A DNA stretch of 5,405 bases, taken from contig JAKBSX010000259.1 of assembly GCA_021844725.1 (NCBI GenBank), forward strand, positions 1 to 5,405, given 5' to 3'. Source of the DNA: Actinomycetes bacterium (GTDB lineage Bacteria; Actinomycetota; Acidimicrobiia; Acidimicrobiales; Acidimicrobiaceae). The notes under the pieces are model-generated. The model was given only the letters and a program-made list of their open reading frames with translations. It was not told the origin of the DNA and did no database searches. Both the position numbers and the translations under genes were made by a program. Of this stretch, positions 1 through 5,343 are shown in pieces. How positions within the stretch are numbered: the stretch's first letter is position 1; every line of letters starts with the position of its first letter.

Positions 1-989
1 CAGGGCTCCAGTGGATAGGTGGGAAACCAATACTTAATTCGGTCAACCTGGAAGATGGCTGGTTGAAGATTTGAACATTTTTCCACAACGTGGCGAAGGT
101 GTTCCGGTGTCGTTCCGCAGCATCCTCCCACTACCCTTATCCCCAGTTCGGAAATAAAACGACTGTGATAGTTGGCAAGTTCGGCTGGGGTAAGGTCATA
201 GTGCATTTTGCCATCCACGACCGATGGCAGTCCTGCGTTTGGCAGGCACGAAACCGGCACTCTGGCGTGAGAACTTAGGTATCTGAGGTGTTCGCTCATT
301 TCCGCCGGACCGGTTGCACAGTTAATCCCGATTACATCCACTCCCATGGCATCCAGTGCTGTCAGCGCTGCACCGATTTCTGTTCCTGGTAACATCCTTC
401 CGGTTAGTTCTATGGTTACCTGCGTTTGGATGGGGATCTGTTTGCCGAGTTTTTTCATGGCTCGTCTGGCTGCGATAATTGCGGCTTTAGCTGATAGCAG
501 ATCGAACACTGTTTCGATGAGGATTAGATCGACCCCGCCGGCGATAAGTCCCTCTGCTTGGGTTTGATATGAGTCTCTAAGCACAGCGAATGGAATTTGG
601 CCAAGCGTAGGAAACTTTGTTCCGGGACCCACAGAGCCGGCAACGAATTTTGGGTCAGATTTGGATCCGTAAGAGTTAGCGACCTCACGCGCCAGCTGTG
701 CGGCTTGATAGTTAAGTTGGTACGCCTTTTCGGCCAGGTCGTATTCTGCTAGAACTATTGAAAAGGCACCGAAAGTATCGGTTTCGATCGCATCGACACC
801 AACCGCCAGAAAGGAGTCATGAAGTTCCGAGATTATCTGAGGGCGGGTCAGCACCAGAGCTTCGTTGCACCCTTCTAACGATTCTCCGCCAAAGTCGTCA
901 GCAGTCAGTCCTCTGAGCTGGAGGTTGGTTCCGGTTGCCCCATCGAAGATCAGTACTTTATCATTTATGCGTTCCAGGTAACTTGCCAT
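1..989 (-). CDS. metH: Cobalamin-dependent methionine synthase, N-terminal homocysteine-binding domain (partial, runs off left edge)
   Basis: MetH transfers a methyl group from methyltetrahydrofolate through cobalamin to homocysteine, making methionine in the cytoplasm. The 329 visible codons cover the whole homocysteine S-methyltransferase barrel: an early FDGATGTNLQ motif (about residues 15-24), GSVGPGTKFPTLG in the middle, NCATGPAEMSEH with zinc ligand Cys224, and GGCCGTTP with zinc ligands Cys290 and Cys291. All three zinc cysteines are present. The ATG at 989 sits directly before the conserved start of the domain; no clear Shine-Dalgarno precedes it. The reading frame stays open to base 3 and continues about 35 residues past the zinc motif, as expected for a linker to the folate-binding domain. 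I therefore infer full-length MetH (about 1,150-1,200 residues), although a single-domain homocysteine methyltransferase of about 330 residues cannot be excluded. It is divergent from the adenosyltransferase gene. The block order matches actinobacterial MetH as I remember it. Confidence 0.92.
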   Translation of the reverse strand, partial: MASYLERINDKVLIFDGATGTNLQLRGLTADDFGGESLEGCNEALVLTRPQIISELHDSFLAVGVDAIETDTFGAFSIVLAEYDLAEKAYQLNYQAAQLAREVANSYGSKSDPKFVAGSVGPGTKFPTLGQIPFAVLRDSYQTQAEGLIAGGVDLILIETVFDLLSAKAAIIAARRAMKKLGKQIPIQTQVTIELTGRMLPGTEIGAALTALDAMGVDVIGINCATGPAEMSEHLRYLSSHARVPVSCLPNAGLPSVVDGKMHYDLTPAELANYHSRFISELGIRVVGGCCGTTPEHLRHVVEKCSNLQPAIFQVDRIKYWFPTYPLEP

Positions 990-1010
990 ACCGTTAAAAG
1001 GTTACTCGGA

Positions 1011-1016
1011 TATGAT
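1011..1016 (+). promoter_or_regulatory. Possible -10 element for the adenosyltransferase-pepA operon
   Basis: TATGAT matches the sigma-70-type -10 consensus at five of six positions and lies in the divergent metH/adenosyltransferase gap, upstream of the strong SD at 1033. The nearest good -35 match (TTGCCA, 983-988, inside the metH start) is 22 bp away, which is too far. At 17-18 bp spacing there is only poor similarity. This is a weak prediction resting on position and one hexamer. Confidence 0.3.
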
Positions 1017-1032
1017 GAACGTGCCTGAGATG

Positions 1033-1038
1033 AGGAGG
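1033..1038 (+). promoter_or_regulatory. Orphan Shine-Dalgarno AGGAGG upstream of the adenosyltransferase gene
   Basis: A perfect AGGAGG (inside GAGGAGGTG) lies more than 50 nt before the GTG start of the adenosyltransferase, too far to serve it directly. In-frame stops at 1048-1050 and 1081-1083 prevent that gene from starting any nearer to the SD. The SD is 4 nt before an ATT and 5 nt before a TTG. The ATT frame gives a 16-codon leader coupled to the next gene; the TTG frame stops after three codons. Confidence 0.55.
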
Positions 1039-1042
1039 TGTT

Positions 1043-1093
1043 ATTGCTGAAGTAGAAGAATCTTCTCAGCCCGTTATTGTTAACCATGCGTGA
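1043..1093 (+). CDS. Possible 16-codon leader peptide coupled to the adenosyltransferase gene
   Basis: Reading from ATT at 1043, 4 nt after the AGGAGG, gives IAEVEESSQPVIVNHA followed by TGA at 1091-1093. The last bases GTGA overlap the GTG start of the adenosyltransferase (1090-1092). This is the usual geometry of translational coupling and would explain how a GTG gene without its own SD is translated. The weak point is the ATT start, which is rare in bacteria (infC is the known case). No ATG, GTG or TTG exists in this frame after the preceding stop at 1031-1033. The peptide matches nothing I recognise. It could be a leader, a start-site artefact, or the trace of a point mutation or sequencing error in a former start codon. 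Confidence 0.3.
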   Translation: MAEVEESSQPVIVNHA

Positions 1094-1650
1094 AGATTTA
1101 TACAAAAAAAGGCGATGACGGAACGACGGGGCTGCTGTACGGTGGCAGGGTACCCAAGAACTCGCCACAGGTTGAACTAAATGGTGCAGTGGATGAAGCT
1201 CAGGCTTTTATGGGCTTGGCGCGGTCAAATTGTTCCAAAGGGGACGAGCTGGACCGAATCCTCATCAATTTAGAGTCTGATCTTTGGATTTTGATGGCCG
1301 AGGTTGCAACCGAGCCTAACAATCGGTCCAAACTTATTTCGGGCCAGTCTCTTATAAACAATGAGATGATTGCCAATCTTGAGTCGCTAATTGACGACAT
1401 AACCGGGAAATTCGATTTCCCCAACCAATTTGCCGTTCCCGGACAAAACCAACTTTCAGCTGCCCTGGATGTGGCCAGGACAGTCATCAGGCGGGCGGAG
1501 CGGCTGAGCGTGTCATTTGTCGCAAATAATCCGGAATCGTTAGTTGGCAGGTACCTGAACCGATTGTCAGATTTGGTCTGGACGCTTGCCAGATGGCAAG
1601 AAGATGAGCATCTAACATCAAAGCAAGTAAAGCAGAGTAAAGCAGAGTAA
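1090..1650 (+). CDS. PduO-type ATP:cob(I)alamin adenosyltransferase
   Basis: This enzyme moves the 5'-deoxyadenosyl group of ATP to cob(I)alamin, making adenosylcobalamin, the cofactor of mutases, diol dehydratases and some ribonucleotide reductases. At 186 residues it has the normal length for the family. The N-terminal ATP-binding signature TKKGDDGTTGL is at residues 5-15, and VDE at 34-36 includes the conserved Asp35. F114 in the FAVPG segment probably corresponds to the Phe that displaces the lower cobalt ligand in Lactobacillus reuteri PduO. RRAER is at 134-138 and the NRLSD helix at 157-161. The GTG start is the only sensible one: an in-frame TAA lies 7 bp upstream and the signature begins four residues later. 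There is no SD at normal spacing, so coupling to the leader at 1043 is possible. The lysine- and glutamine-rich C-terminus is encoded by a 10-bp tandem repeat, including the stop. The divergent metH neighbour is also a B12 enzyme. The family is often named pduO, cobO or mmaB; I leave the symbol blank. Confidence 0.94.
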   Translation: MKIYTKKGDDGTTGLLYGGRVPKNSPQVELNGAVDEAQAFMGLARSNCSKGDELDRILINLESDLWILMAEVATEPNNRSKLISGQSLINNEMIANLESLIDDITGKFDFPNQFAVPGQNQLSAALDVARTVIRRAERLSVSFVANNPESLVGRYLNRLSDLVWTLARWQEDEHLTSKQVKQSKAE

Positions 1651-1664
1651 AGCAGAGTAAAGCG
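1622..1664 (+). repeat. 10-bp tandem repeat spanning the adenosyltransferase stop codon
   Basis: The unit AGCAGAGTAA occurs three times exactly (1631-1640, 1641-1650, 1651-1660). It is preceded by a 9-bp variant AGCAAGTAA (1622-1630) and followed by a broken copy beginning AGCG (1661). Each unit contains TAA and its length is not a multiple of three, so a run of three units places a stop in every frame. The adenosyltransferase uses the TAA of the second exact copy (1648-1650). Gain or loss of a unit would alter only the last few residues and the spacing to pepA. Confidence 0.9.
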
Positions 1665-1686
1665 GATTGACGAGCTTTTATTTACA

Positions 1687-1693
1687 GAGGAGG
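1687..1693 (+). promoter_or_regulatory. Ribosome binding site that fixes the pepA start
   Basis: GAGGAGG lies 3 nt before ATG 1697, as part of the longer purine run AGAGGAGGA, which allows pairing at a more usual spacing. It decides for ATG 1697 over the in-frame TTG at 1667, which lies upstream of this site, has no SD of its own and falls just after the tandem repeat. Confidence 0.8.
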
Positions 1694-1696
1694 ACA

Positions 1697-3139
1697 ATGA
1701 GAGATTTTCAGATTGAGGTTGGAAGTTCTAAGAATGCTGAGCTGACGTTTGAGATTCATCTTGTTGCTGATGAACTCAAAGCAGTTGGAGGAAGCTTGCC
1801 CCAGAGTACTCTCGCCAGCGCAGCCGGTTTTTCTGGTAAGTCCGGTCAAACCTTGGTTGCTTACCAGGAGGACTCCTCGATACCCGCTTTATTTGTCGGC
1901 CTGGGATCGAGTCTTGATTTAGAGGGATTTCGAGTTGCCGGAGCTCTGGCTGTCAGATCACTGGCCAAGGGTATCACTGAGGCGGCGGTGGTGGCAAATG
2001 GAGTTGAGGCTGCCAGTTTGGCCGCATTTGCTGAAGGGGCGGTATTGGGGCAATATCGTTACGACGATCTTAGGGGTAAGGGATTTGACCCGTCTTCAAT
2101 CTCGCAGCTAGAGCGCCTGAAAATCGTGGTTGCCGAACCGAATGCCGTAGCTTCCCTAGTCGAAAAATCAGTGATTATTGCTAACGCCACCTGTTTGGCC
2201 CGCGATCTTATAAATGAACATGCATCAACCATGACTCCTACAAGATTTGCAGAACTTGCCAAATCGATTGCGTCTCGAGACTCCTTAGATTGCAGAGTCT
2301 GGGACCTGAAGCAGATAGAGCAGGAGGGTCTGGGGGGTCTTTTAGCAGTTTCCAGAGGTTCGATTCAAGAACCAAGATTTGTAAAGATGTCATATCGTCC
2401 TAATGGGCACACAGATGACGGAAGAGTCGTCGCCTTGGTTGGGAAAGGGATCACCTTTGATTCTGGTGGATTGTCGCTTAAGAGCGGTGATGGAATGATG
2501 ACCATGAAGACCGATATGAGCGGTGCTGCCGCCGTGCTTTCGACTATGTCTGTTTTATCCAGCCTGAACGTTGGAGTAGCGGTAGATGGATATATGGCTC
2601 TCACAGAAAATATGCCAAGTGGTTCAGCTACCAAGCCTGGAGATGTCTTTGTGGCCAGGAATGGGAAGACTGTCGAGGTTCTCAATACTGATGCCGAGGG
2701 CCGCTTAGTTTTGGCCGATGCTTTATCACTGGCAGTTGAAGACGGTGCTTCCGAGATAATTGATTTGGCTACTTTGACCGGTGCCTGCGTTGTTGCACTT
2801 GGGCGGGAAATAGCCGGAATTATGGGCAATGATCAGCAGTTGGTCGAATCGGTAATTACCGCCGGGGATACGGCTGGCGAGCCACTCTGGCAGCTGCCAC
2901 TTCCTGAGCGGTATAAGAAACACATCGAATCTGAGGTTGCCGATATGAAGAATATTGGTGCCCCAGGTGCAGCAGGGACACTATCGGCAGCCCTCTTGCT
3001 ACAGGAGTTTGTAGCTGACACCCCTTGGGCGCATTTGGATATTGCTGGCCCTTCTAGGGCAGAAAGCGATGAGCGTTATTTCAGAAAAGGGGGCACCGGT
3101 TTTGGTGTCAGGACCTTGTGTCGATATCTGATTGCGTAG
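1697..3139 (+). CDS. pepA: Leucyl aminopeptidase (M17 family, cytosol aminopeptidase)
   Basis: This is a cytoplasmic two-metal exopeptidase that removes N-terminal residues, preferring leucine, from peptides; family members form hexamers. At 480 residues it has the normal full length. The variable N-terminal domain covers roughly residues 1-150 and the catalytic domain about 160-475. The metal ligands fall at Lys250 and Asp255 (GKGITFDSGG), Asp273 (KTDMSGAA), Asp332 and Glu334 (NTDAEGR), and the catalytic residues are Lys262 and Arg336. These numbers happen to be identical to those of bovine lens aminopeptidase. The protein ends in the usual GGTGFGVRTL. One deviation is NEHASTMTP where the family usually has NTPANDLTP before the catalytic domain. 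It follows the adenosyltransferase after a 46-nt gap that holds the end of the tandem repeat and a strong SD, so the two are probably cotranscribed. Some PepA homologues (E. coli) also bind DNA; nothing here shows that for this protein. Confidence 0.97.
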   Translation: MRDFQIEVGSSKNAELTFEIHLVADELKAVGGSLPQSTLASAAGFSGKSGQTLVAYQEDSSIPALFVGLGSSLDLEGFRVAGALAVRSLAKGITEAAVVANGVEAASLAAFAEGAVLGQYRYDDLRGKGFDPSSISQLERLKIVVAEPNAVASLVEKSVIIANATCLARDLINEHASTMTPTRFAELAKSIASRDSLDCRVWDLKQIEQEGLGGLLAVSRGSIQEPRFVKMSYRPNGHTDDGRVVALVGKGITFDSGGLSLKSGDGMMTMKTDMSGAAAVLSTMSVLSSLNVGVAVDGYMALTENMPSGSATKPGDVFVARNGKTVEVLNTDAEGRLVLADALSLAVEDGASEIIDLATLTGACVVALGREIAGIMGNDQQLVESVITAGDTAGEPLWQLPLPERYKKHIESEVADMKNIGAPGAAGTLSAALLLQEFVADTPWAHLDIAGPSRAESDERYFRKGGTGFGVRTLCRYLIA

Positions 3140-3216
3140 GAAACATCACCCCGCGACCAATTTTAAAGACCCATGTTAATACAGCAAATTATTTATTTCT
3201 CATTGTAGGTCGTTAT

Positions 3217-3267
3217 AGCCAGGTCGAGGTTGCAAAAGTATGTAATCACTTCAATCGCGGCCTGGCT
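3217..3267. terminator. Long imperfect hairpin between convergent genes, probable bidirectional terminator
   Basis: Arms AGCCAGGTCGAGGTTG (3217-3232) and CAATCGCGGCCTGGCT (3252-3267) pair over 16 positions with 13 Watson-Crick pairs, two G-U pairs and one mismatch. After a 3-nt bulge (CAA), AAGT/ACTT adds four more pairs and closes an 8-nt loop. It lies 77 bp after the pepA stop and 38 bp beyond the stop of the convergent minus-strand gene, where a shared terminator is expected. Neither side has a strong T-run (only TTTAG on the plus side), so it is not a classical intrinsic terminator. It could be Rho-assisted, a 3'-end stabilising structure, or part of a small RNA. Confidence 0.45.
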
Positions 3268-3305
3268 TTAGCTTAAGATATCAATTCTTGAAATAGAGCA
3301 ATCGT

Positions 3306-4184
3306 TCAGGCATCTTCGTTAGATATTTCCTCGGCAGGTAGTTCAAAACTTGTGGTATCCATCCAGTGCAAGGTTTCATAGCAAACCGAAGGATGGAATC
3401 GCCAGGCAATCAGCTGGTTTTCTATGGAGTTTCGATCATGACCTAATTTGGCGAGAGACAAAGCTAGCGACCTAGCTCTTTTTCGGACAGCCATGACATT
3501 GTCGCTAGATGAACTGTCAACGATAATTGTGTGTTGTTCTTGTAGCGTTAATGGCAGTCGTTTCACATACCGTTGTGGTAACGGGGGCATTTTTAGTCTG
3601 ACTGATAGCGCATTGGATGGCATCACCCTGGCTAGTTCGAATACTAGTAGTCGGTTTAGGGTTTTTTGGATTGAAGAATTTCGGCCGATTGCCTGTCCGA
3701 GGCCTAACATTGTCGAGAGCTCCTTTAGGTCAAGGTCAAAGCCATAGGGATTCGTCTCCAGAGATTCAACGATTCGTCGCAGTAACAGAATTGTTGACGG
3801 CCCAATAAATGGCAGCCAGAATTTTTCTACGTAAGTGGAACGCGGGTCATAGCCCAGCGATTCAATATTGACGTCTCTCCAGGAGATAAATCGCATAAGT
3901 GTTGGGAACTCATAAGTTCTTCGTCGGTGATGGCTAGGGCTGAGTTTGATCTGGTCGCTAAGAGATATCTGACGATTGGGGTTTGTCCTGACATGCTCCC
4001 TGGATGTTGAAGCCAGATGGTTATCAAGTTGTCCCGTTATGGGTTTGGAAACTGTTTTTTCGTAGACTTGATAGTGATATATATCGGTTGGGCTGTTCTC
4101 TGTAGATTGTTCTGTAAATTTGATTTGAGATTTTTCGCTGAGGCTGGTCGCCTTGGTGTCAGTTAGGTCAGTACTAATAAACAA
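3306..4184 (-). CDS. Conserved-looking protein of unknown function, probable actinobacterial family
   Basis: I do not recognise a named family. The 292-residue product has no signal peptide or membrane segment and should be cytoplasmic. Residues 1-90 are polar, rich in Ser and Thr, and probably disordered. Residues 91-215 look folded: LGYDPRSTYVEKFWLPFIGPST (about 110-131), the helix ILLLRRIVESLE, the segment DLDLKELSTMLGLGQ (about 150-164) that resembles a helix-turn-helix, and PPLPQRYVKRLPLTLQEQH (200-218). A basic helical C-terminus follows (RKRARSLALSLAKLGHDR, then WRFHP at 261-265). The layout suggests a winged-helix-like DNA-binding protein, but that is inference. I have an impression of similar uncharacterised proteins in Acidimicrobiia. 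The start is TTG at 4184, preceded at 6 nt by AAGGGGA (4197-4191). The first in-frame ATG encodes residue 97 and would cut into the folded part. It converges on pepA and has no partner gene in the window. Confidence 0.8.
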   Translation of the reverse strand: MFISTDLTDTKATSLSEKSQIKFTEQSTENSPTDIYHYQVYEKTVSKPITGQLDNHLASTSREHVRTNPNRQISLSDQIKLSPSHHRRRTYEFPTLMRFISWRDVNIESLGYDPRSTYVEKFWLPFIGPSTILLLRRIVESLETNPYGFDLDLKELSTMLGLGQAIGRNSSIQKTLNRLLVFELARVMPSNALSVRLKMPPLPQRYVKRLPLTLQEQHTIIVDSSSSDNVMAVRKRARSLALSLAKLGHDRNSIENQLIAWRFHPSVCYETLHWMDTTSFELPAEEISNEDA

Positions 4185-4190
4185 TTTTAT

Positions 4191-4197
4191 TCCCCTT
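4191..4197 (-). promoter_or_regulatory. Ribosome binding site for the TTG start at 4184
   Basis: On the minus strand AAGGGGA ends 6 nt before TTG 4184-4182. It is a moderate Shine-Dalgarno (AAGGGG against AAGGAGG) and the main support for the long form of this protein. Confidence 0.55.
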
Positions 4198-4292
4198 ATC
4201 TCTTCTTAGGTTTACCTTGGAGAAGCAAGGATTAGTGTGTCAAAAATACGGGGATCTGTAAAGTACAAATTTGCTTGCAGCTACGCACGGTA

Positions 4293-4326
4293 AGCAATAG
4301 GTTCGTGACCTAATCAATTGCTTTTT
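4293..4326 (+). terminator. Intrinsic-terminator-like hairpin with T-run, no plus-strand gene upstream
   Basis: AGCAATAGGT (4293-4302), loop TCGTG, ACCTA (4308-4312), a short bulge ATCAA, then TTGCT (4318-4322) followed directly by TTTT. The stem has ten pairs in two blocks of five (AGCAA/TTGCT and TAGGT/ACCTA) separated by a one-sided bulge, and ends in a run of five T including the last stem base. This matches a Rho-independent terminator read on the plus strand. The nearest upstream gene is on the opposite strand, so what it would terminate is unclear. The modest GC content and the bulge keep confidence low. Confidence 0.4.
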
Positions 4327-4574
4327 GCTATTTAGACGGAGAGTGTTATAAGGCCCTTCGAGCAAGCTTTGGAGTCCTCAAACTTGGTTTAGCGCATCAT
4401 TGTCGTCGATGAACATTTGGTTATGCAGTTTGTAACCGTTCCTAGAGATCCAGTTTCTATTGGTTGTCAAAATTGTCCACCTTCCAGGAGAGCACGCTCG
4501 TTGCTTCGATCTTTTCAATTTGAAGCTCTTTTATTTCTAGAGGGTGAAGCATATCAATTAGTTGGATCAGTTAA

Positions 4575-4751
4575 TATGCCGGAACCGTATTTGTGGCTAC
4601 AAATAGGCCGATTGTAACGATCCAAACCGGTAAAGGCTACTGGTTAGTTGCAAAAGACGGCGGAGTATTCAGTTTCGGTGATGCGAGCTTTTATGGTTCC
4701 ATGGCCGGAAAGTCACTGGCCCAGCCAATAGTCGGCATGGGGACTGACTGA
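4575..4751 (+). pseudogene. Decayed fragment of a GYWLVA/FSFGDA-repeat protein
   Basis: The frame between TAA 4572-4574 and TGA 4749-4751 reads NRPIV, then [20 protein letters not shown], then FYGSM and QPIVGM. This is one full unit plus the edges of its neighbours from the roughly 45-50-residue repeat ([34 protein letters not shown]) found in tandem in many secreted or cell-wall-linked proteins of Acidimicrobiia and other actinobacteria; the repeat's function is not well established. Real members carry several units and usually a signal peptide and a catalytic or binding domain. Here there is a single unit, no ATG, no SD and stops on both sides. The only possible start is GTG 4593 (52 residues), inside the preceding unit. 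The best reading is a remnant of a larger gene. The flanking sequence gives no further units in any frame that I could see. Confidence 0.65.
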
Positions 4752-5082
4752 TCCGCAATCGAGGTGAATTCGACTTGACTAAAGAACGAGACCAACTTCG
4801 TATTTGGTCGGTAGTCGGCAAAAAATTACCCCTGAACGCCTATCCAACAGCCCGCCCTGGCACTCCGCTTATAGATTTCTGTCTATAACTATTACATAGA
4901 TTTATCGATATTTAATATATAGAACTATATATATTTAGCTAGCACTTTGATGCCTTTACCTGGTATTATGCAATAATTGACTGGGTTGTTTGGGGCATGT
5001 TCTTGGCTGCTTCTTGACAGTATTTGTCGCTTGATATTCCCTGGCTTATTGTTCGCTTGAATAGGAGATAGCACAAATTCTG
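4752..5082. other. Non-coding, partly AT-rich stretch downstream of the toxin gene
   Basis: I found no gene in these 331 bases on either strand. Bases 4869-4937 are strongly AT-rich and contain two short inverted repeats. A further GACCAA/TTGGTC inverted repeat (4790-4795 and 4804-4809) lies just after the pseudogene. No terminator with a T-run follows the toxin stop on the minus strand. Confidence 0.6.
4869..4937. repeat. AT-rich patch with two short inverted repeats
   Basis: TTATAGA (4869-4875) and TCTATAA (4882-4888) form a perfect 7-bp inverted repeat with a 6-nt loop. ATATATAG (4915-4922) and CTATATAT (4925-4932) form a perfect 8-bp inverted repeat around AA. The sequence between is also nearly all A and T (ATCGATATTTAATATATAG). 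It could be a protein-binding or recombination scar, or simply low-complexity drift; there is not enough to name it. Confidence 0.5.
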
Positions 5083-5343
5083 CTACTTGTATAGTTGGCT
5101 ATGGGTGCCAATGGCCACAAATAATACCTCGTCTTTATTGATTATTATGTAGTGCGCTCTCCGGTCGCCTCCAAAACTAATTGAACGATGATCCTTCCAT
5201 TGGCCACTGAGTGGGTGATTGTGTAAATCGTGGTGGTAAGGATCGCTCCTAAAGAGGATTATCGCATTCTCGAACCGCTTTTTCTGTGCTTCAGGTAATT
5301 TCGCATACTGTTTGTCGAACTGCTTATGAAATATGATTCTCAT
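5083..5343 (-). CDS. RelE/YafQ-superfamily type II toxin (probable mRNA interferase)
   Basis: This is a complete 86-residue protein, the usual size for the family. Such toxins cut mRNA, usually on the ribosome, and are held inactive by the antitoxin encoded just upstream. The N-terminal helical part contains FDKQYAKLP (residues 9-17). The C-terminal sheet carries HPLSGQWKDHRSISFGGDRR (43-62) and the terminal GTHSQLYK (79-86), close to the family pattern HPLxGxWxxxR...GTHSxLF. By hand alignment to E. coli YafQ, His43, Asp60, His81 and Tyr85 match His50, Asp67, His87 and Phe91, but Ser56 replaces His63 and Arg61 replaces Trp68. Activity or target choice may therefore differ, or it may be nearer the RelE/ParE relatives with RSI-GDxRxxY. 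The ATG at 5343 overlaps the antitoxin stop by ATGA and has no own SD, so translation is probably coupled. Toxin activity against mRNA rather than gyrase is inferred. Confidence 0.88.
   Translation of the reverse strand: MRIIFHKQFDKQYAKLPEAQKKRFENAIILFRSDPYHHDLHNHPLSGQWKDHRSISFGGDRRAHYIIINKDEVLFVAIGTHSQLYK

Larger units (their letters stand above)
4185..4574. other. Gene-poor stretch upstream of the unknown minus-strand gene
   Basis: These 390 bases hold the 5' region of the minus-strand gene and a terminator-like hairpin on the plus strand (4293-4326). An exact TTGACA -35 hexamer occurs on the minus strand (4243-4238), but the sequence 17 bp downstream (CCAAGG) is not a -10, so I do not call a promoter. 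Open frames here are short: 66 codons on plus (4417-4617) and 31 codons on minus (4552-4457). Neither has a convincing SD or recognisable protein features. I see no tRNA or other known RNA. Confidence 0.5.

Noticed and set aside
1030..1050. Tiny ORF MRRCYC starting at ATG 1030
   Set aside because: It has no SD upstream, and its AGG AGG codons are more simply read as the Shine-Dalgarno of the region. Six codons are easily met by chance.
990..1089. Cobalamin riboswitch between metH and the adenosyltransferase gene
   Set aside because: The gap is about 100 bp, shorter than a B12 riboswitch (roughly 180-200 nt), and no B12-box-like sequence is visible on either strand.
1667..1696. Ten-residue N-terminal extension of the aminopeptidase from TTG 1667
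   Set aside because: The strong SD at 1687-1693 lies downstream of this TTG and points to ATG 1697, and the TTG has no SD.
1200..1697. 165-codon open frame on the minus strand opposite the adenosyltransferase
   Set aside because: It is antisense to a clearly recognised gene, its product is a Ser/Arg-rich sequence typical of a shadow frame, and it has no family resemblance.
2365..2829. 154-codon open frame on the minus strand inside pepA
   Set aside because: It lies wholly opposite the conserved catalytic domain of pepA and encodes a Pro/Ser/Thr-rich product with no recognisable feature.
4238..4243. TTGACA -35 box for the unknown minus-strand gene
   Set aside because: There is no -10-like hexamer at 16-18 bp, so the exact hexamer alone does not make a promoter.
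4457..4552. 31-codon minus-strand ORF with a plausible helical product
   Set aside because: It has no SD and no homology I can name, and is short enough for chance; stops bound it immediately upstream.
4417..4617. 66-codon plus-strand ORF before the repeat fragment
   Set aside because: It begins at TTG without an SD, resembles nothing I know, and overlaps the GYWLVA-repeat remnant in another frame, so it is probably chance in decayed DNA.
5070..5084. Small inverted repeat AGCA/TGCT at the toxin stop as terminator
   Set aside because: It has only four base pairs and no following T-run on the minus strand.
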